From positions 6,118,627-6,182,626 of the forward strand of contig NC_064048.1 of NCBI RefSeq assembly GCF_932526225.1: DNA of 64,000 nucleotides, read 5' to 3'. The DNA is from Nematostella vectensis (lineage: Eukaryota > Cnidaria > Anthozoa > Actiniaria > Edwardsiidae). Positions 12,791 to 26,200 of the stretch are shown one piece after another. Position 1 is the first letter of the stretch. Each line of letters starts with the position of its first letter. The notes beneath the pieces were generated by a model. The model did no database searches and had not been told where the DNA came from. It was given only the letters and a program-made list of their open reading frames with translations. The position numbers were made by a program, and so were the translations under genes.

Positions 12791-14394
12791 CCACCACCCG
12801 TGACAATTATAACCGTGACAGCAACTACTGCCACCCCTCCTGACAACCACTCCTGGTACCCACTCGTTACAACCACTCCTAACAACCACTCGTTACAAAC
12901 ACTCCTGACAACCACTCGTTACAACCCCTTCTGACAACCACTCGTGACAACCATTCGTTACAAACACTCCTGACAACCACTCGTTACAACCCCTCCTGAC
13001 AACCACTCGTTACAACTTCTCGTGACAATCACTCCTGACAACCACTCGTTACAAACACTCCTGACAACCACTCGTTACAACCCCTCCTGACAACCCCTCC
13101 TTAGAACCACTCGCTACAAACACCCTGACAACCACTCCTGACAACCACCCCTGACAGCCACTCCTGACAACCACTCCTGACAACCACTCCTGACAACCCC
13201 TCCTGTCAACCACTCCTGACAACCACTCGTTACAAACACTCCTGACAACCATTCGTTACAACCACTCGTGACAACCACTTCTGACAACTACTAGTTACAA
13301 CCCCTCCTGACAACCATTCGTTATAACCCCACCTGACAGTCACTCGTTACAACCCCTCCTGACAACCACTCCTGTCAACCACTCCTGAAAACCACTCGTT
13401 ACAAACACTCCTGACAACCATTCGTTACAACCACTCGTGACAACCACTTCTGACAACTACTAGTTACAACCCCTCCTGACAACCATTCGTTATAACCCCA
13501 CCTGACAGTCACTCGTTACAACCCCTCCTGACAACCACTCCTGTCAACCACTCCTGAAAACCACTTGTTACAACCACTCGTTACAACCCCTCCTGACACC
13601 CGTTCGTTACAACCCCTCCTGACAGCCACTCGTTACAACTTCTCGTGACAACTACTCCTGACAACCACTTGTTACAACCCCTCCTGACAACCACTGTTGA
13701 CAACCACTACTGACAACCACTCGTTACAACCACTCCTGACAACCAGTCGTGACAACAACTTGTGACAACCACTCGTGACAACCACTCCTGACAACCACTC
13801 TGACAACCACTCCTGACAACCACTCGTTACAACCCCTCCTGACAACCATTCGTTACAAACACTCCTGACAACCACTCGTGACAACCACTCCTGACAACCA
13901 CTCTGACAACCACTCCTGACTACCACTCGTTACAACCCCTCCTGACAACCATTCGTTACAAACACTCCTGACAACCACTCGTTACAACCCCTCCTGACAA
14001 CCACTCGTTACAACTTCTCGTGACAACGACTCCTGACAACCACTCGTTACAACCCCTCCTGACAACCACTCCTGACAACCACTCGTTACAACCACTCCTG
14101 ACAACCACTCCTGACAACCACTCCTGTCAACCACTCCTTACAACCACTCCTGACAACCACTCGTGACAACCACTCCTGACAACCACTCTGACAACCACTC
14201 GTTACAACCCCTCCTGACAACCCCTCCTGACAACCACTCTTGACAACCACTCTGACAACCACTCCTGACAACCACTCGTGACAACCACTCCTGACAACCA
14301 CTCGTGACAACCACTCGTGACAACCACTCCTGACAACCACTCCTGACAACCACTCTTGGCACCCACTCCTTACAACCACTCCTGACACTCCTGC
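12791..14394. repeat. 13-bp minisatellite array, about 1.6 kb
   Basis: More than a hundred degenerate copies of ACTCCTGACAACC and the variant ACTCGTTACAACC in head-to-tail order. Because 13 is not a multiple of 3, 39 bp make one reading-frame period. The minus strand therefore has several open frames of a 13-residue repeat (WLSGVVVRSGCQE type). These are by-products of the repeat: they have no proper start context and occur in more than one frame. Confidence 0.9.
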
Positions 14395-16207
14395 AAGAAT
14401 TTCCGTTGTTAGTTTGCCCGAATATAGGTTGTGTGACAAAAGACTGTCGTTTATTGGACAAGAGGTCTAGCGTGACTCAATTCACTAACTCATTATTGGT
14501 TCAAAAGTGGTCATTATTCTTATTTCAACAGCATAACGTGTCGTTGCCATCACCGAACACTAAGCTTGAATACGTCAAATCTACTACAAGTTGATGGTGA
14601 CGACATGAATTGCCACATCCTTCTTCGCCTATCCCACATGGATAAAGATGTCACAACACATGACCCGCACATAACAGCACTAAGGACAATTTGAAACCGG
14701 CATTCTTTGCAGTCATTGCATAACAGTAGCCAATAGGCTTTTATTACTGGGGAACACGAGGCACAAAGAATACTCTAGACAATTGAAACCTGCATTTTTG
14801 CAGACAGTGGAACAGAAGTGAAATGACAACTATAATAATTATACTTGCGTTGAAAAGCAAAGTTCAAGAACACGAAGCAGACAACCTGCAAGTAAGCGTT
14901 CCCGTTGAAGGCGAAAGAGAAAAATCGGGCGACCACGTGCCTCGAAAGGAGGAAAAAGAACACTACCCATATCTTAAATGTGCTACTGCCCTCTTTTCCT
15001 TAAACTGCTAGTATACTATTGTATAAATCCCCTTGAAATATTACTTGAGTAACAGTAAAAACCCGCCTGTAAGAACCTGGTGATTTAAGAACCTATAGGC
15101 AGAAATTTTGGATTTTAATAACCCAAAATATAAGAACCTGTGTAACAGAACTTACTAAGCCAAACAATTCAAAAGGTTCTTTTATGATGGGTTACTCCAT
15201 GAAAATGGAACAAATAAAGGGGCTTTAAGATATAAATCTGCTAAACATTTTGCTGGTCCATTAAAATATGATTACAGATAGAACATACATACGCTAGGAT
15301 ATCTCTATAGCAAAATGGCTAAGTATTTAGTCTCACTTCAGTATTATGACAATCCTACTTACTGCAACTTTGAAAAAAATAAGAACCTAATAAGAACCTA
15401 TTTTGTCTTAATTGTTACTAAGTACACCAAAATATAAGAACAAGTTTTGCCAAAGTTGAAAAAACTAGGGTTTTCTCACACGCGGGTTTTTACTGTACCC
15501 AAAATTTATTGTAAGATCGTAAGGCTTTACGCATACCACATTTTAAGTAATAACATTTCTTAGTTCCCTGGTGGGGGAGACTAAGTATTTAAGTGGGTCT
15601 GAACAGACTTATCAAACATACCTTACTGAGCCATACAATTCTCAAACTTTGCTCTTTTTTATTCATTACAAACAAAGAATAAACATAGAGATAAGAAATG
15701 CTAATTAATAAGCATTGGTCAAAATGCCTGACATGTTTATTTTGCTTTTTGGTAATAGAACTTAAATTACTTTTATTTGGGAATATACTTTTTAGAGTCT
15801 TAAAAGGATAGGGTATAATAGAAGGACGTTTATCACACAAGACTTATTACCGCAGCTCTTTGATAGAACTAGTGCTTCAGTGGTTACACCTTGTTGTTAC
15901 TTGCTTGTATATAAAGCATATCACTTATTGTAGATATAACTAAAATAAATTCTATAGAATGTAAATAATCGTTCAAAAAGCTATAGGCGGAAAGACAGCA
16001 CGGTTTGGAAAATAGTACGTCCGGGAAGATAATACGATTTCTCTGATTGGTCAAGTAATAGTGTGCAATAAAGAAATACAAATTCAACCACAACGAGTCT
16101 TGATTGGTCACAATTTATTCCCCAGGAAGAACAAATTATTAAATGTATTATTATTATCAAACAAAATATAATGCCCAAGGTTATTGCCTTTTGTTTGGGG
16201 ATACGGT
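14395..16207. other. Intergenic stretch without recognisable gene
   Basis: AT-rich sequence. Around 15060–15480 the words AAGAACCT and ATAAGAACC recur several times, suggesting a decayed repeat. No open frame here resembles a known protein. Confidence 0.5.
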
Positions 16208-16600
16208 ACGGTAGTGTTTTTAGCGCGCACGGTAGTGTTATTAGCGTGCACGGTAGTGTTTTTAGCGCGCACGGTAGTGTTTTTAGCGCGCACAGTCGTG
16301 TTATTAGCGTGCACGGTAGTGTTTTTAGCGTGCACGGTAGTGTTTTTAGATCGCAAAGTAGTGTTTTTAGCGCGCACAGTCGTGTTATTAGCGCGCACGG
16401 TAGTGCTTTTAGAGCGCACGGTAGTGTTTTTTTAGCGCGCACGGTATTGCTTTTAGCGTGCACGGTAGTGTTTTTAACGCACACGGTAGTGTTTTTAGCG
16501 CGCACGGTAGTGTTATTAGCGCGCACGGTAGTTTTTTTAGAGCGCGCACGGTAGTTTTTTTTTTGTTTGTTTGTTTTAGCGCGCGGTAGTGTTTTGAGCG
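16208..16600. repeat. 21-bp minisatellite, about 18 copies
   Basis: Unit ACGGTAGTG followed by T-rich TTTTTA and GCGCGC, repeated in tandem with substitutions (GTGC for GCGC, TTATTA for TTTTTA) and a few length variants near the right end. The unit is a multiple of 3, so both strands show open frames of seven-residue repeats. There is no sign that they are genes. Confidence 0.9.
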
Positions 16601-18954
16601 GTATTGATTTGCGTCCATGCTTCTACGCGAAGCACAGAAACGATACAAAAACTATTAGATGCTCTACAGCGCATGCGTATTCCCACTATTTTGCTTGTTT
16701 ACATCGCGCGCGCAAGTGAATCACGTCATCGTTTTCAAAAAGTTCCATTTTGCCCGGCAACAAAAAGTTATCGTTTTCAAATTGTTTCACTCTGGAGAGC
16801 GTTTTTCAAGTTGTTTTGTTTTCTGTCACTATTTCGCGTTTACGTGTGGACGATACCCGTATCCGTAAAAAAAAAATAGTTTATTGCGCGCACAATAAAC
16901 CAAAATTAGCCCTAATAGCTATTAGTTTAGCAAAGTTTTGGTGAGAGGCTTCATTTTCAAAAACCGGACTAGTGACACACAAAATAACAGTCGTGTCAGC
17001 TATTCCCGAAGCTCGTGCAAGCGTTTTTCAGCGCTGATTACGGCTTAACACTACCCCTCCCCCCCCCTCAGGGCCCACCCGGCCCTCAGTGAGCTTTATC
17101 CTGTTACTTCATAAGCTAATAGGAGTCTTACGCCCTTTCTATGTTTGAATAGCTTCTGGAAGTTTTCTAGAATATTCGACAGACCGATAATGTCACGTCT
17201 GTTAATCAATCTATTGACAAAATTCATCAGCATATCAAACATATTCCCCAAGGATAGTGTCATTCGTTTGCATTGCCTTATATGGTCATTGATGCCCATA
17301 TTTAGAAGAGCTAAAGTTTTCCCGCTCCCTGATCTCCAGAAAATATGGTGAAAAATGCTGATTCCTGTCAATTTGAGACTCGTGGCAAGAATTTGTCCAA
17401 AAAAAAACTGACAGCTTGGTCAAACTTTTATCTCACTAATCTTGAAAAGCCCTTAGACCCAGGCCTCCCAGAGATTGACCGAGCGGGTTTGAAGGTCACC
17501 CAAATATTGATATGAAATTTGATGGAAGTCATAAGCCCCATCAAGGAAAAAATACACTCGACGAGATATATAAGTGACGCAGAATTAATGATATTTTTAA
17601 AAGTTTAAAGAGTAGTAAAGTGATGACGTAGCTATCGGCGCCTTTATGTCCAAAGATTGCAGAAAACTTGTCTGAGTAGTGGGCAGTGGTCAATAATTCA
17701 GTATGGACGCCCCCATTTAATCTTTTAATGTTTTTAGTAAAATTCTAATGTGCGCTGCATTAGAAGTTAGTATTAGTAAAAAATGGAGTAACATCAAAGT
17801 TCAGTTCTTTTCAAAATTAAGTTGTATTTATGGTTCCTTTAAAACAACATCCCACAAAAAATGCTTGGCGCTTTGCAAATTATTGATCTAAAAAGGCTAA
17901 ATTTTCATGCTTAAAGATTAATGTAAAATTGATATTAACGTTTAACTGTGTACACAAATCTTTTTGTATATAGTTTACATAACTTACTTTAAGTTATTTT
18001 AATAATATTCAGTTTCCTGAATCCTCATACACCTGGGTCATGTTTTTTTTTTCTTTTTGTCTCTATAAACTTGGGTATTACAAGATTACTAATCTTGATC
18101 CTGATTTCCATTTGAAAAAAAAATGTTTCCAGTTTTTCCCCCAACAGTAATTTTAAAGATTGTTGACCAGCCACTCCATTGCAATTATATTTACATTAGG
18201 GAAAATATGACGATCTTAAAAATAACCATCCACGAATGAAGTTCGATGCTTTTTGGAGATATTTCATTAAAAATATATCAGTTACTTCCTTGAAACCTGA
18301 TGGACACTTGGTATTGTACAGAGTTTAAAATGGCGGCATGCTGTCCTTCTTTAAAGTAAAAAAAATAATCTAAATTAGCTCACGGAATCGTAATTGTTAA
18401 GTGAAATTAGTGTTGACAAGATGTGCAAGTTAGCCGAGAGAAAGAGAATACAATCAAGATGGAACGATGGCACGAAATAGATAAATAGATGAATTCCCCG
18501 CTGATTTTATTTCCCCAGGCATAGATATCTCGCATCCCCCCGCCCACTCATCAGGACCTTTAGAAATGTCCTCGTAAAGTTCATGGTAGCATGGTTCTTA
18601 CGTATCCCGGCCTACGTTTTTAAGCATATAGACGCGTCCATTGTTCGTAAAATTTTGAAATCTCGAGTAATGTGCTCCTTTTCTTATGTCCTGTTGTGAA
18701 ATGAATTAAACACGCTGTCCGAACCACAGTGTTTACTCCACAATTTTTATTTTTTATTTAACGAGCACGCACGATGAACTATTTTACTATCTGATGACGG
18801 ATTCCCGCGGGGTTCTTGCTAACTATTCCCGGAAAACTTACCAATTCACACAGCAGCCCTTGCATAATTAAGCGGTGAAATGTTTTTGCTTCTTGAAATA
18901 TTACGAACGACTCGGAGACATCGAAGAATGATCTCCTAAAGAAAACGCTTAAGT
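16601..18954. other. Intergenic stretch without recognisable gene
   Basis: AT-rich. A 91-codon minus-strand open frame at 17096–17371 is the only coding-like item and I do not recognise it. A C-rich run lies near 17055. Nothing else is structured. Confidence 0.45.
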
Positions 18955-19430
18955 GCTCTTATTATTATGAAAAAGGATTACTTGAAAATAAAGTAAGACT
19001 TTCACGAAAAAGAATGACTCTCAAAACAAATAAAGGGAGACTTTCACGAAAAAGAGCGACTTTCATAAAAATAAAGTGAGACTTTCCCGAATTAAAAGAG
19101 GAACAGCTTTTTTTAAAGGGAGACTTCCACGCCAAAAAAATCAAACTTCATTAGAGAGAAAATCTCGTGAAAGGGACACTTTCATGAAATATAAAAGAAA
19201 ACGAAAAAAATCATTCATAAATATAAAGGGATGCTAGTGAATAATTTTATTGAAATAAAAGGAGACTTAATTTGTGTAGAAAAGGGGATTTAGTTAAAAA
19301 AAGATAACTAAACAAAAAAAGTAAAAATAAAGGAGCCCTTCATGAATAAAAGAGACTTCCACGAAGAAAGAAAAAGAGACTTTTAAAAAGATAAAAAGTG
19401 GACTTTCATGGAAATAAAGGTAGACTTTCG
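18955..19430. repeat. Degenerate purine-rich minisatellite
   Basis: Irregular repeats of roughly 45–55 bp containing AAATAAAG, GAGACTTTCACGAAAAAGA and close variants, about eight or nine recognisable copies. The + strand is strongly purine-biased. Non-coding. Confidence 0.65.
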
Positions 19431-20329
19431 TAGATCGTGCAATAGAATGGGAGAGATGGCAAGCACATGGTGATCTTCGTGCGAGAAAGTTATTCGCTAC
19501 AAGCCAATGATCTACCGTGAAAATGAATTAGCAAACAACAACCTCAAGCTATCATCCATTTGTTCTAGAGCCGCTTCCTTGTTTTGTGTAATCATAAATT
19601 TCTAATTGCTTTCTTTTTCTGTCTTGAAACCATATTTCTCAGAGATTTTTTTGTGTTGCTATTTTTTTCTTGCAATTTCCTTTTATTATTTTATAAAATG
19701 GTGTTTTACGGCATTTAGAATGGAAAATAATGGTTGGAAGCAAATGGTTCCTTGCCGTGATTGAATGCAAAGACCATAGAAGGTGCATAACATTATCGAT
19801 TCTTTATAGATAATTTTTTTAATGAGAAGTTTTCTTACTCTGTGTGCTCTTTTGAAAAAGCGTCATCTCATATAACCGTTTTTTCATATGGCGCATTTTT
19901 TTTTCACGCGCAAATTAAAAGATAAGTGTTTTGTACTCTTACGCATGCGCACAGCATAAGTAGTGAAGCCGCTGGCTCACTTGCACTCTTCGGATAAATG
20001 AATAACTATCCTTATTAGTCTATATTTCGATTTTTTATTTTGTAATTATAAAAAAGTCCTATTTTATTTTGACATTTAATAACTGTTAATCCTCAAAGAA
20101 ACGTGTTGGGAGTGCAATGATATACCATAAGGAGCATAATAAAGTGCCGCAATGCTATAAAAATCTTCAGAAACCTATAAAAATTTTGAAAACATCTAAT
20201 AATACCGATGATGGAACAGGGGCGGGAACATTTTACCTGACGGGGGAAGCCTTTATTTTCTATTTTCTTGTTTTTTTTCTGCTCCTTTTTTTACTCGGCA
20301 CCTTACACCCAAAGTTTGATATTTGTCGA

Positions 20330-20690
20330 TATACCAACGTGACACCTACCGAGTTTGTTTGTGAAGAGATATGAATGTTTTTGCTTTTAATCACGTTTTT
20401 GTTTCAAGTGACGCCATCGATGACGTCAATGCGAACACGTGACCGTATTATTGCATCAGTCCCTTGACACCTACATGACACCTACCGAGTTTGGTTGCCA
20501 TATGATGTTTCCTTCGTGAAATATAAATATTTTTATTTTGATGCCGTCAGCATATTTCTCCTTCTAGTGACATTATCGATGACGACACAAATCACGTGAC
20601 CACAGTTTTGCACCTCCATTGACACATGTATGAGTTTGGTTGTCATACGGGGTTGTCATTAGGGGACGGACTGACGGACGGACATCGCGT
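20330..20690. repeat. Tandem repeat with GACACCTACCGAGTTTG units
   Basis: Two long units and a partial third share GACACCTACCGAGTTTG, ATCGATGACG and CACGTGACC in the same order at a spacing of roughly 130–150 bp. The block ends in a short GGACGGAC microsatellite. It resembles the interior of a non-autonomous transposable element. Confidence 0.6.
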
Positions 20691-22943
20691 CATGAAAACT
20701 CTAGTCGATGGGTTACCAATATTTGTTACCATGTTTGTTTCCCATACCACTTTTTCTTAGGTATGGGGCTCCGCTAACGCGGCGCTTCGCGGCGCGTGGG
20801 AGCTCCGCTAATATTTCGTCTACGCAAACAGCCTACAAAAGCTTGACTCAGTCAAACCTTTTGAGACTGTAATTACTTTCAAAGCAAGCATCGGTGTTCT
20901 CAGGAGAATTTATAACTGTCAAACACTAAACACTTGGATTCAGTTGCCCGACATTGTCTTAAAAATCAATTTCTTTTTATTTCTTTTTTTTAGTTCTAGA
21001 AAATTCATCAGGACTCCAGGATGTTATGCTAAACCTTGACAGCTTTAAGCGAAGATATTTATAAGCGGGTTTTGATGTCTCGATAGTACTTTTTTTCTGA
21101 GCGCTTTAATTGCCTTCATTTGTTATTTCAGATGGAGCAGACATCAATAGACTTAAAAATAAACTGTAATTACCGGTTTCACTATGAAAGCGATACACCA
21201 CAAACAAAGTTCGGTATAACATTGTATTGTTTTGCAAGATGAAAGAGCTCGGTAACTTGGCGCTCGGGACCCAAACTCAAGCTAATTAAAGCGAGAGCAC
21301 GAAAAAGTGACTAAGCTGTATTCACACCAAAACCTTGTTTAGTTTAACAAGGTTTTTCTTTGCCTGATAACTTGCCAAGTTTCTCATTATATTGAATTCT
21401 TACAAGCTAAATGCTATACGGTACAGTCTGTTCAGTTTTGTTCTTGGTTTTCTCCACTCTTGGGAGATTGAGATTTAAACCAGTTTAATTGAACCACCTT
21501 TAAACTGGTTTAAGTACTGGTGTGAATGCGGTATAAGTCGCGACTTTTTCGTGGGCCAAACTTTATTCAAAAAGAAGATACACAAAATTATGTGGCGCCC
21601 ATTTTATCATCCGCTTCACCTACCCCCTTGATATATTAATTGATTCTAGAATTGATGGAACTTCAGGGGGGAATAAAGGGGAAAATATTGCTCGGTACGC
21701 ATGATATTTTAGCCAAAAAAACTGACAGTGATTTTTTTTTTCATACAATATCTAAAAAGCCTATAAAATTCTCGTAATTGCGATTTTAAAGACTTCGAAG
21801 TCAGAAGCAAACTATTGATACTGATGATGTCAAATTATGCTTACTTGCCTCATTTTTTTTTGGCAATAGTTTTGTTGGTTGAGGACTTTATACCCTTTTA
21901 GCACCTTTTGAGTGTTCACTCTTCACACCTCCAGCGACCAGGCACAACTGGGCAAGAACACGCGCACATCACAACCCAACAACATTTTAACATAATTAAA
22001 GGTTTTTTTAAGAACTAAAAAATTGTCAGATTACATATCAACATGAAACAGCGATTTTTTTTGTGTGCGAATTGTGTTTACTTTAGAATTTGGATTGAGA
22101 CAATTCGTACTTTCGTGGAAATAATGCTCAGATAGTTCCCAGTCCGTTCTCTCTCAAGTAGCATCATTCATTCCACGAACTCATTTATTTGTTTTTTTAG
22201 GAAAATGTTGTTCCCTTCGTTTTTAAATAGAAATTAAAATTTCCTCGCGTTTTCTTATTACATCCGTGGCGCACCGTGACATCTTTAAATAAACACCAAA
22301 CATGCTAAAGCTCGAATGGAATGCGTGCCTTTTCTAAAAGAGATTAGTCAGTTTTGCAAATAATTCTTCGGTTATGTAGGGGAGTGTTTGTTTCTGTGAT
22401 GCACGCTATAAATGTAATGTGACACATTCCTGCACGGATAAATTCTAACAGAACCTATGAATTACGCACCGGCGATGATAGACACGCTCGAGTCCTGGAG
22501 ATATTTTTATCCCTTATTGATGGTACTTAGCCAAGTCTACTAGACTTCATTTGGAGTCCATCATTGGTGGGTTGAGAATCTAGAAACCAAAGGGCTGTAC
22601 GTCAAGACGTTAAAAGCTCCCGCATAAAGTATGCGAGACATTTTTACATTATTTTCTACACGAGTGTGTTAAAGAGTGTAGTAAATTAGCCCGCCCGACC
22701 AACTCGAACCATCAGCTGGGAGGCAAGTTGCTCTTCGGTTATTAGATTGCAATTTATCGCTGCTACAGATCTACGGAAGCATTGGCTGAAAAGTGTTCCC
22801 AATTGATTGGTTCCTAGTTTCCGCATTTGGGGTTTTGGATTTATTGAGAAGGTAAACACGGGTGAATAGATCCATTACACAGATACAAGCAGTGAGTACA
22901 AACGAAATTTATCGAACTCCCCATTGAGACTTTATCTGAACGT
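20691..22943. other. Intergenic, upstream of receptor B
   Basis: AT-rich non-coding DNA. A GC-rich word series (CGCTAACGCGGCGCTTCGCGGCG) lies at about 20770–20800. No gene recognised. Confidence 0.45.
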
Positions 22944-22951
22944 TATAAAAG
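22944..22951 (+). promoter_or_regulatory. Probable TATA box of receptor B
   Basis: TATAAAAG lies about 150 bases upstream of the receptor B start codon, followed by a GC-richer stretch that would hold the transcription start and 5' leader. Position and match are good for a core promoter, but the start site is inferred. Confidence 0.5.
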
Positions 22952-23095
22952 CGGTTTGAGAGCGGTCTCGCGGCGGCGAGTGCATTAGAACCTGGACGCG
23001 GTCAAGAGAAGAACAAGCAAGGAAGAGAGACCTGGAATTCTGCCGCATTTGACCGCATTTGATTTCATAAAAGAAACTGCAGCGTAAATCAAGCA

Positions 23096-23264
23096 ATGGA
23101 AAACTTCACCAATACGACCGGAGCGGCTGCAAACTGGGGAGCCGCGGAACCGGAGGCATCGCATGTTTTTCGACTCGTGCTTTACGCGGTTATATTCTCT
23201 TTAACAGTACTGGGGAATATCTTCGTTATTGTGCTAGTTATCAAGACGAGAGAGTTACACTCGG
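23096..23264 (+). CDS. Receptor B exon 1 (N-terminus and TM1)
   Basis: 169 nt ending in phase 1 before GTAAGT. The start ATG has an AGCAATGGA context. Encodes an N-terminus with two potential N-glycosylation sites, TM1 with GN, and the KTRELH loop shared with receptor A. Confidence 0.85.
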
Positions 23265-26200
23265 GTAAGTGAGGGCAGAAATATTTAGACGCAATTCTAC
23301 TATGAACTTTGTAATCCCCGTTCGTCTTTAAATTCCAAATCGACATCAAAGTTTGCTTATTTCTTTTGTCATGCGTGATCCCCTCAACTGTTTAACAAGG
23401 AGTTTTCTTAATTGCAAATTTAGTTTAAATCTCTTTTCCGTCGCGTTCCAAGAGGCACGAACATGAGGTAATTTGATTTGTGGAAATAATTTATTACATT
23501 AAGTATATAGGTCACTTTTAGAGAAGGATTTCTTTTTTTTTCTTTGTCAATTGATAATTGTTTCTCGAGAGCGCGACCACAAGTGCGAACAAACAAAACG
23601 ATGCAATAAAATTAATTATAAACCTAAGTGAATTTCTACAGCGGTCATCATTGCCCGCCTAGTTTATCTAAAAGCACATTTATTCTGTATTTGCTCTCCT
23701 GGTAGGAAGACCACAGAGGAAGCCTGTCAAAATATGGTTGATAACCCTCTCTAAGTGGTAGCACCTATATGCCCTTACTCTCCTCAACTAAATAAATGAC
23801 AAGCAATACATTCTACTTTCATGGATTACAACCCCGACATTCACAGGAAATCTACTTTCGAGATAAAACAGTAAATGAGCTGTGCATTTTTGTATGGGGT
23901 TTATCCTTGTTTTTTTTAATTCAATTTAAGTCCTAATTATATGGAATGATCAAGGACAGAAGGAAGAGCTTCAGGGTGTAATTCTGGATAAGAAAAATCG
24001 AATGATTATCCACTGTCAGCCGGATTTTACTAAACGATTCTCCAGAGTTTATTCCTAACCTTGGGTCAAGTTTTAGGTTCGTGCACGCGCGGCTGGAAAA
24101 GGTTAAAACAGTGTTTGGTTTGAGTCCTGAACTCGGCATTTACTTAATAATAAACCTCGTCAAATCTGCTGCTGAAAAAGGTGGCAACATTAAAGTGTCA
24201 AAATTGCCATAAATTCAACACCATTTTGTCACTACACCTCATCACCGTGGAATTTCTGTTATTATTTGGTGGTAATTTCAATAAAAGAACAATGCCTCTT
24301 TTATTAATCAATTAGCGCAGGTAGAGATCTTGACGAAATATTGGTAGAAAATTTAATGTAAGGGTCCTTTTGAGTTATGTTTATCGACATAGATATGGGT
24401 TGAAGACCTGTCTGACAACTTCCATCGGCATAGCTCGCGTATGAATGTTATTATCGAAGATCGTTAGTTTAATTTACCACAGATGAAAGTTAGCAGTCTC
24501 TCAACACTGGTATTAGTGCAATTAAATACTGTAGCATTCGACTAGCGCTTGTCTGTACTATGTGCTAACACAGACGGTTGTTTATTGCACATCAGACTAC
24601 AATCAAGCAAAATAAAATATTAACCATCATTTGTGAGGAACCGGAAAATCAATCTACATGGGCTCGGATGAGGTCGTAAAATGTGCCTGGTTAGAAAACA
24701 AAGTAGTTTTGCCTACGTTTACGAGCATTTACCCTTTGTCAGAGCGAAAAATTGCGCGATTTTGGGGGGAAGATTTGAAGACTCTTAGGAAATATAATTA
24801 AAATTCAATAAATCGCAAATTGAAAGAACGGTCTAAACTATTAATATAGCTCTTAAAGCTTTGTAAAGAAAAACTGAAGTAAAGCACAATTTGGGAAAAT
24901 GGTTTTAGCGATTCTAATCTGTTAACTATGCAGAGGCAATATAAAAAATATATTAACCGCAATTCACATTTGAAGGAACGTTTATAAAGATGACTTAGCC
25001 TTGCTAGCTATCTAGAAAAGATTTACAAAATATGATATTAATAGGCGCACACCGCATTATTTAGTAAAACTATGATATAGTTTTGTTAGCTAAATGCGAG
25101 CCTTTGCCTAAACCAAAACCATCTTTAACAATGCAAGCATTCAGTGGACTGTAATAATATAGATTAAAAACATTAAACCTAAAAGAATAATGGATTTTAT
25201 TAGAGTATAAATTTATAAATTACAGAGTTTAATTTGCTACTGGTATCAGTATAAATAATCTCGACAACACCAAAATATATCCTATAAATATCAGTAAATA
25301 TTACAAAATATATCTCTGTGTCCCTTTTGCTTTCAAAACATGGGATGCTAGAAATCAGATATATTGTAATATTATAATATTGTAGCAGATTTCTTTAGAG
25401 AATTAAAAACGTGCCATCAACAACATTTTGATAAAATGTTTACTAAACAAATATTAACACAATTACACATATCTCTGATTTATTTCGCATAACCGCCTAA
25501 TGGATTTGTGGTTTCATTTTCTATGTTTCCATACATTTTACTATATTATATTTTTTTGGTGTGGGAACCTTTTTTTAATATCATTCCTCGTTTCCATTCA
25601 TTAAACCCCCTTTTTATAAATACGTTACTAGTTTCGTTGTTTGCTGTTCAGTGTCTTTCTACCATTTTTATCTTTATAACGAGCCCCTGGCTTGAAAGTG
25701 ATTACTTTTTCAAAACCAATTTTCCAAAGACTTGATTAATTCTGATACTTACTCAAGACATAGGAAAAATTACTATCAGAAATTTGCTTTATGAAATATT
25801 CAATATCGAAAAGAATTAAGGTATGCGTTGCTGCAAATATCACATAGTGCATCTCAATACATAGGTTTTTAATAGTTTTTTTTTAATAATTTGTGTGGTT
25901 TTAAGACGCGGTAATCCGGAAACTTAGAGGTTACGGCAAATCTTTCAGACGTTTTTCTACTAAAACAAAACATTTATTCAAGGATTCCCAACCAGGCAGT
26001 CCTCCTAAATAGCAGTAAATGACTATCTCGAAAGCATCCGCTTCCGCCAGTGTGATTCACATGCAATGTTTTAATGGTAGCTTGCTGTTCTTGGGCGCTC
26101 ACAGTCTTGGGGAATTTAAACAGTTTCACAATAGAAATTAAAACACGATTATTATTTCCTTTTGTAAGGCAACCATGCAAAGACAACACTCTCGATCTCA

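Noticed and set aside
13049-14461. Minus-strand open frames with GCQEWLSGVVVRS repeats
   Set aside because: They arise from the 13-bp minisatellite, which is stop-poor in several frames at once. No start context, splice pattern or non-repeat domain supports a gene.
15981-16648. Open frames on both strands over the 21-bp repeat (TTVRAKN- and GSVFSAH-type)
   Set aside because: The period is a multiple of three, so any stop-free unit gives long frames on both strands. Simple-repeat artefact.
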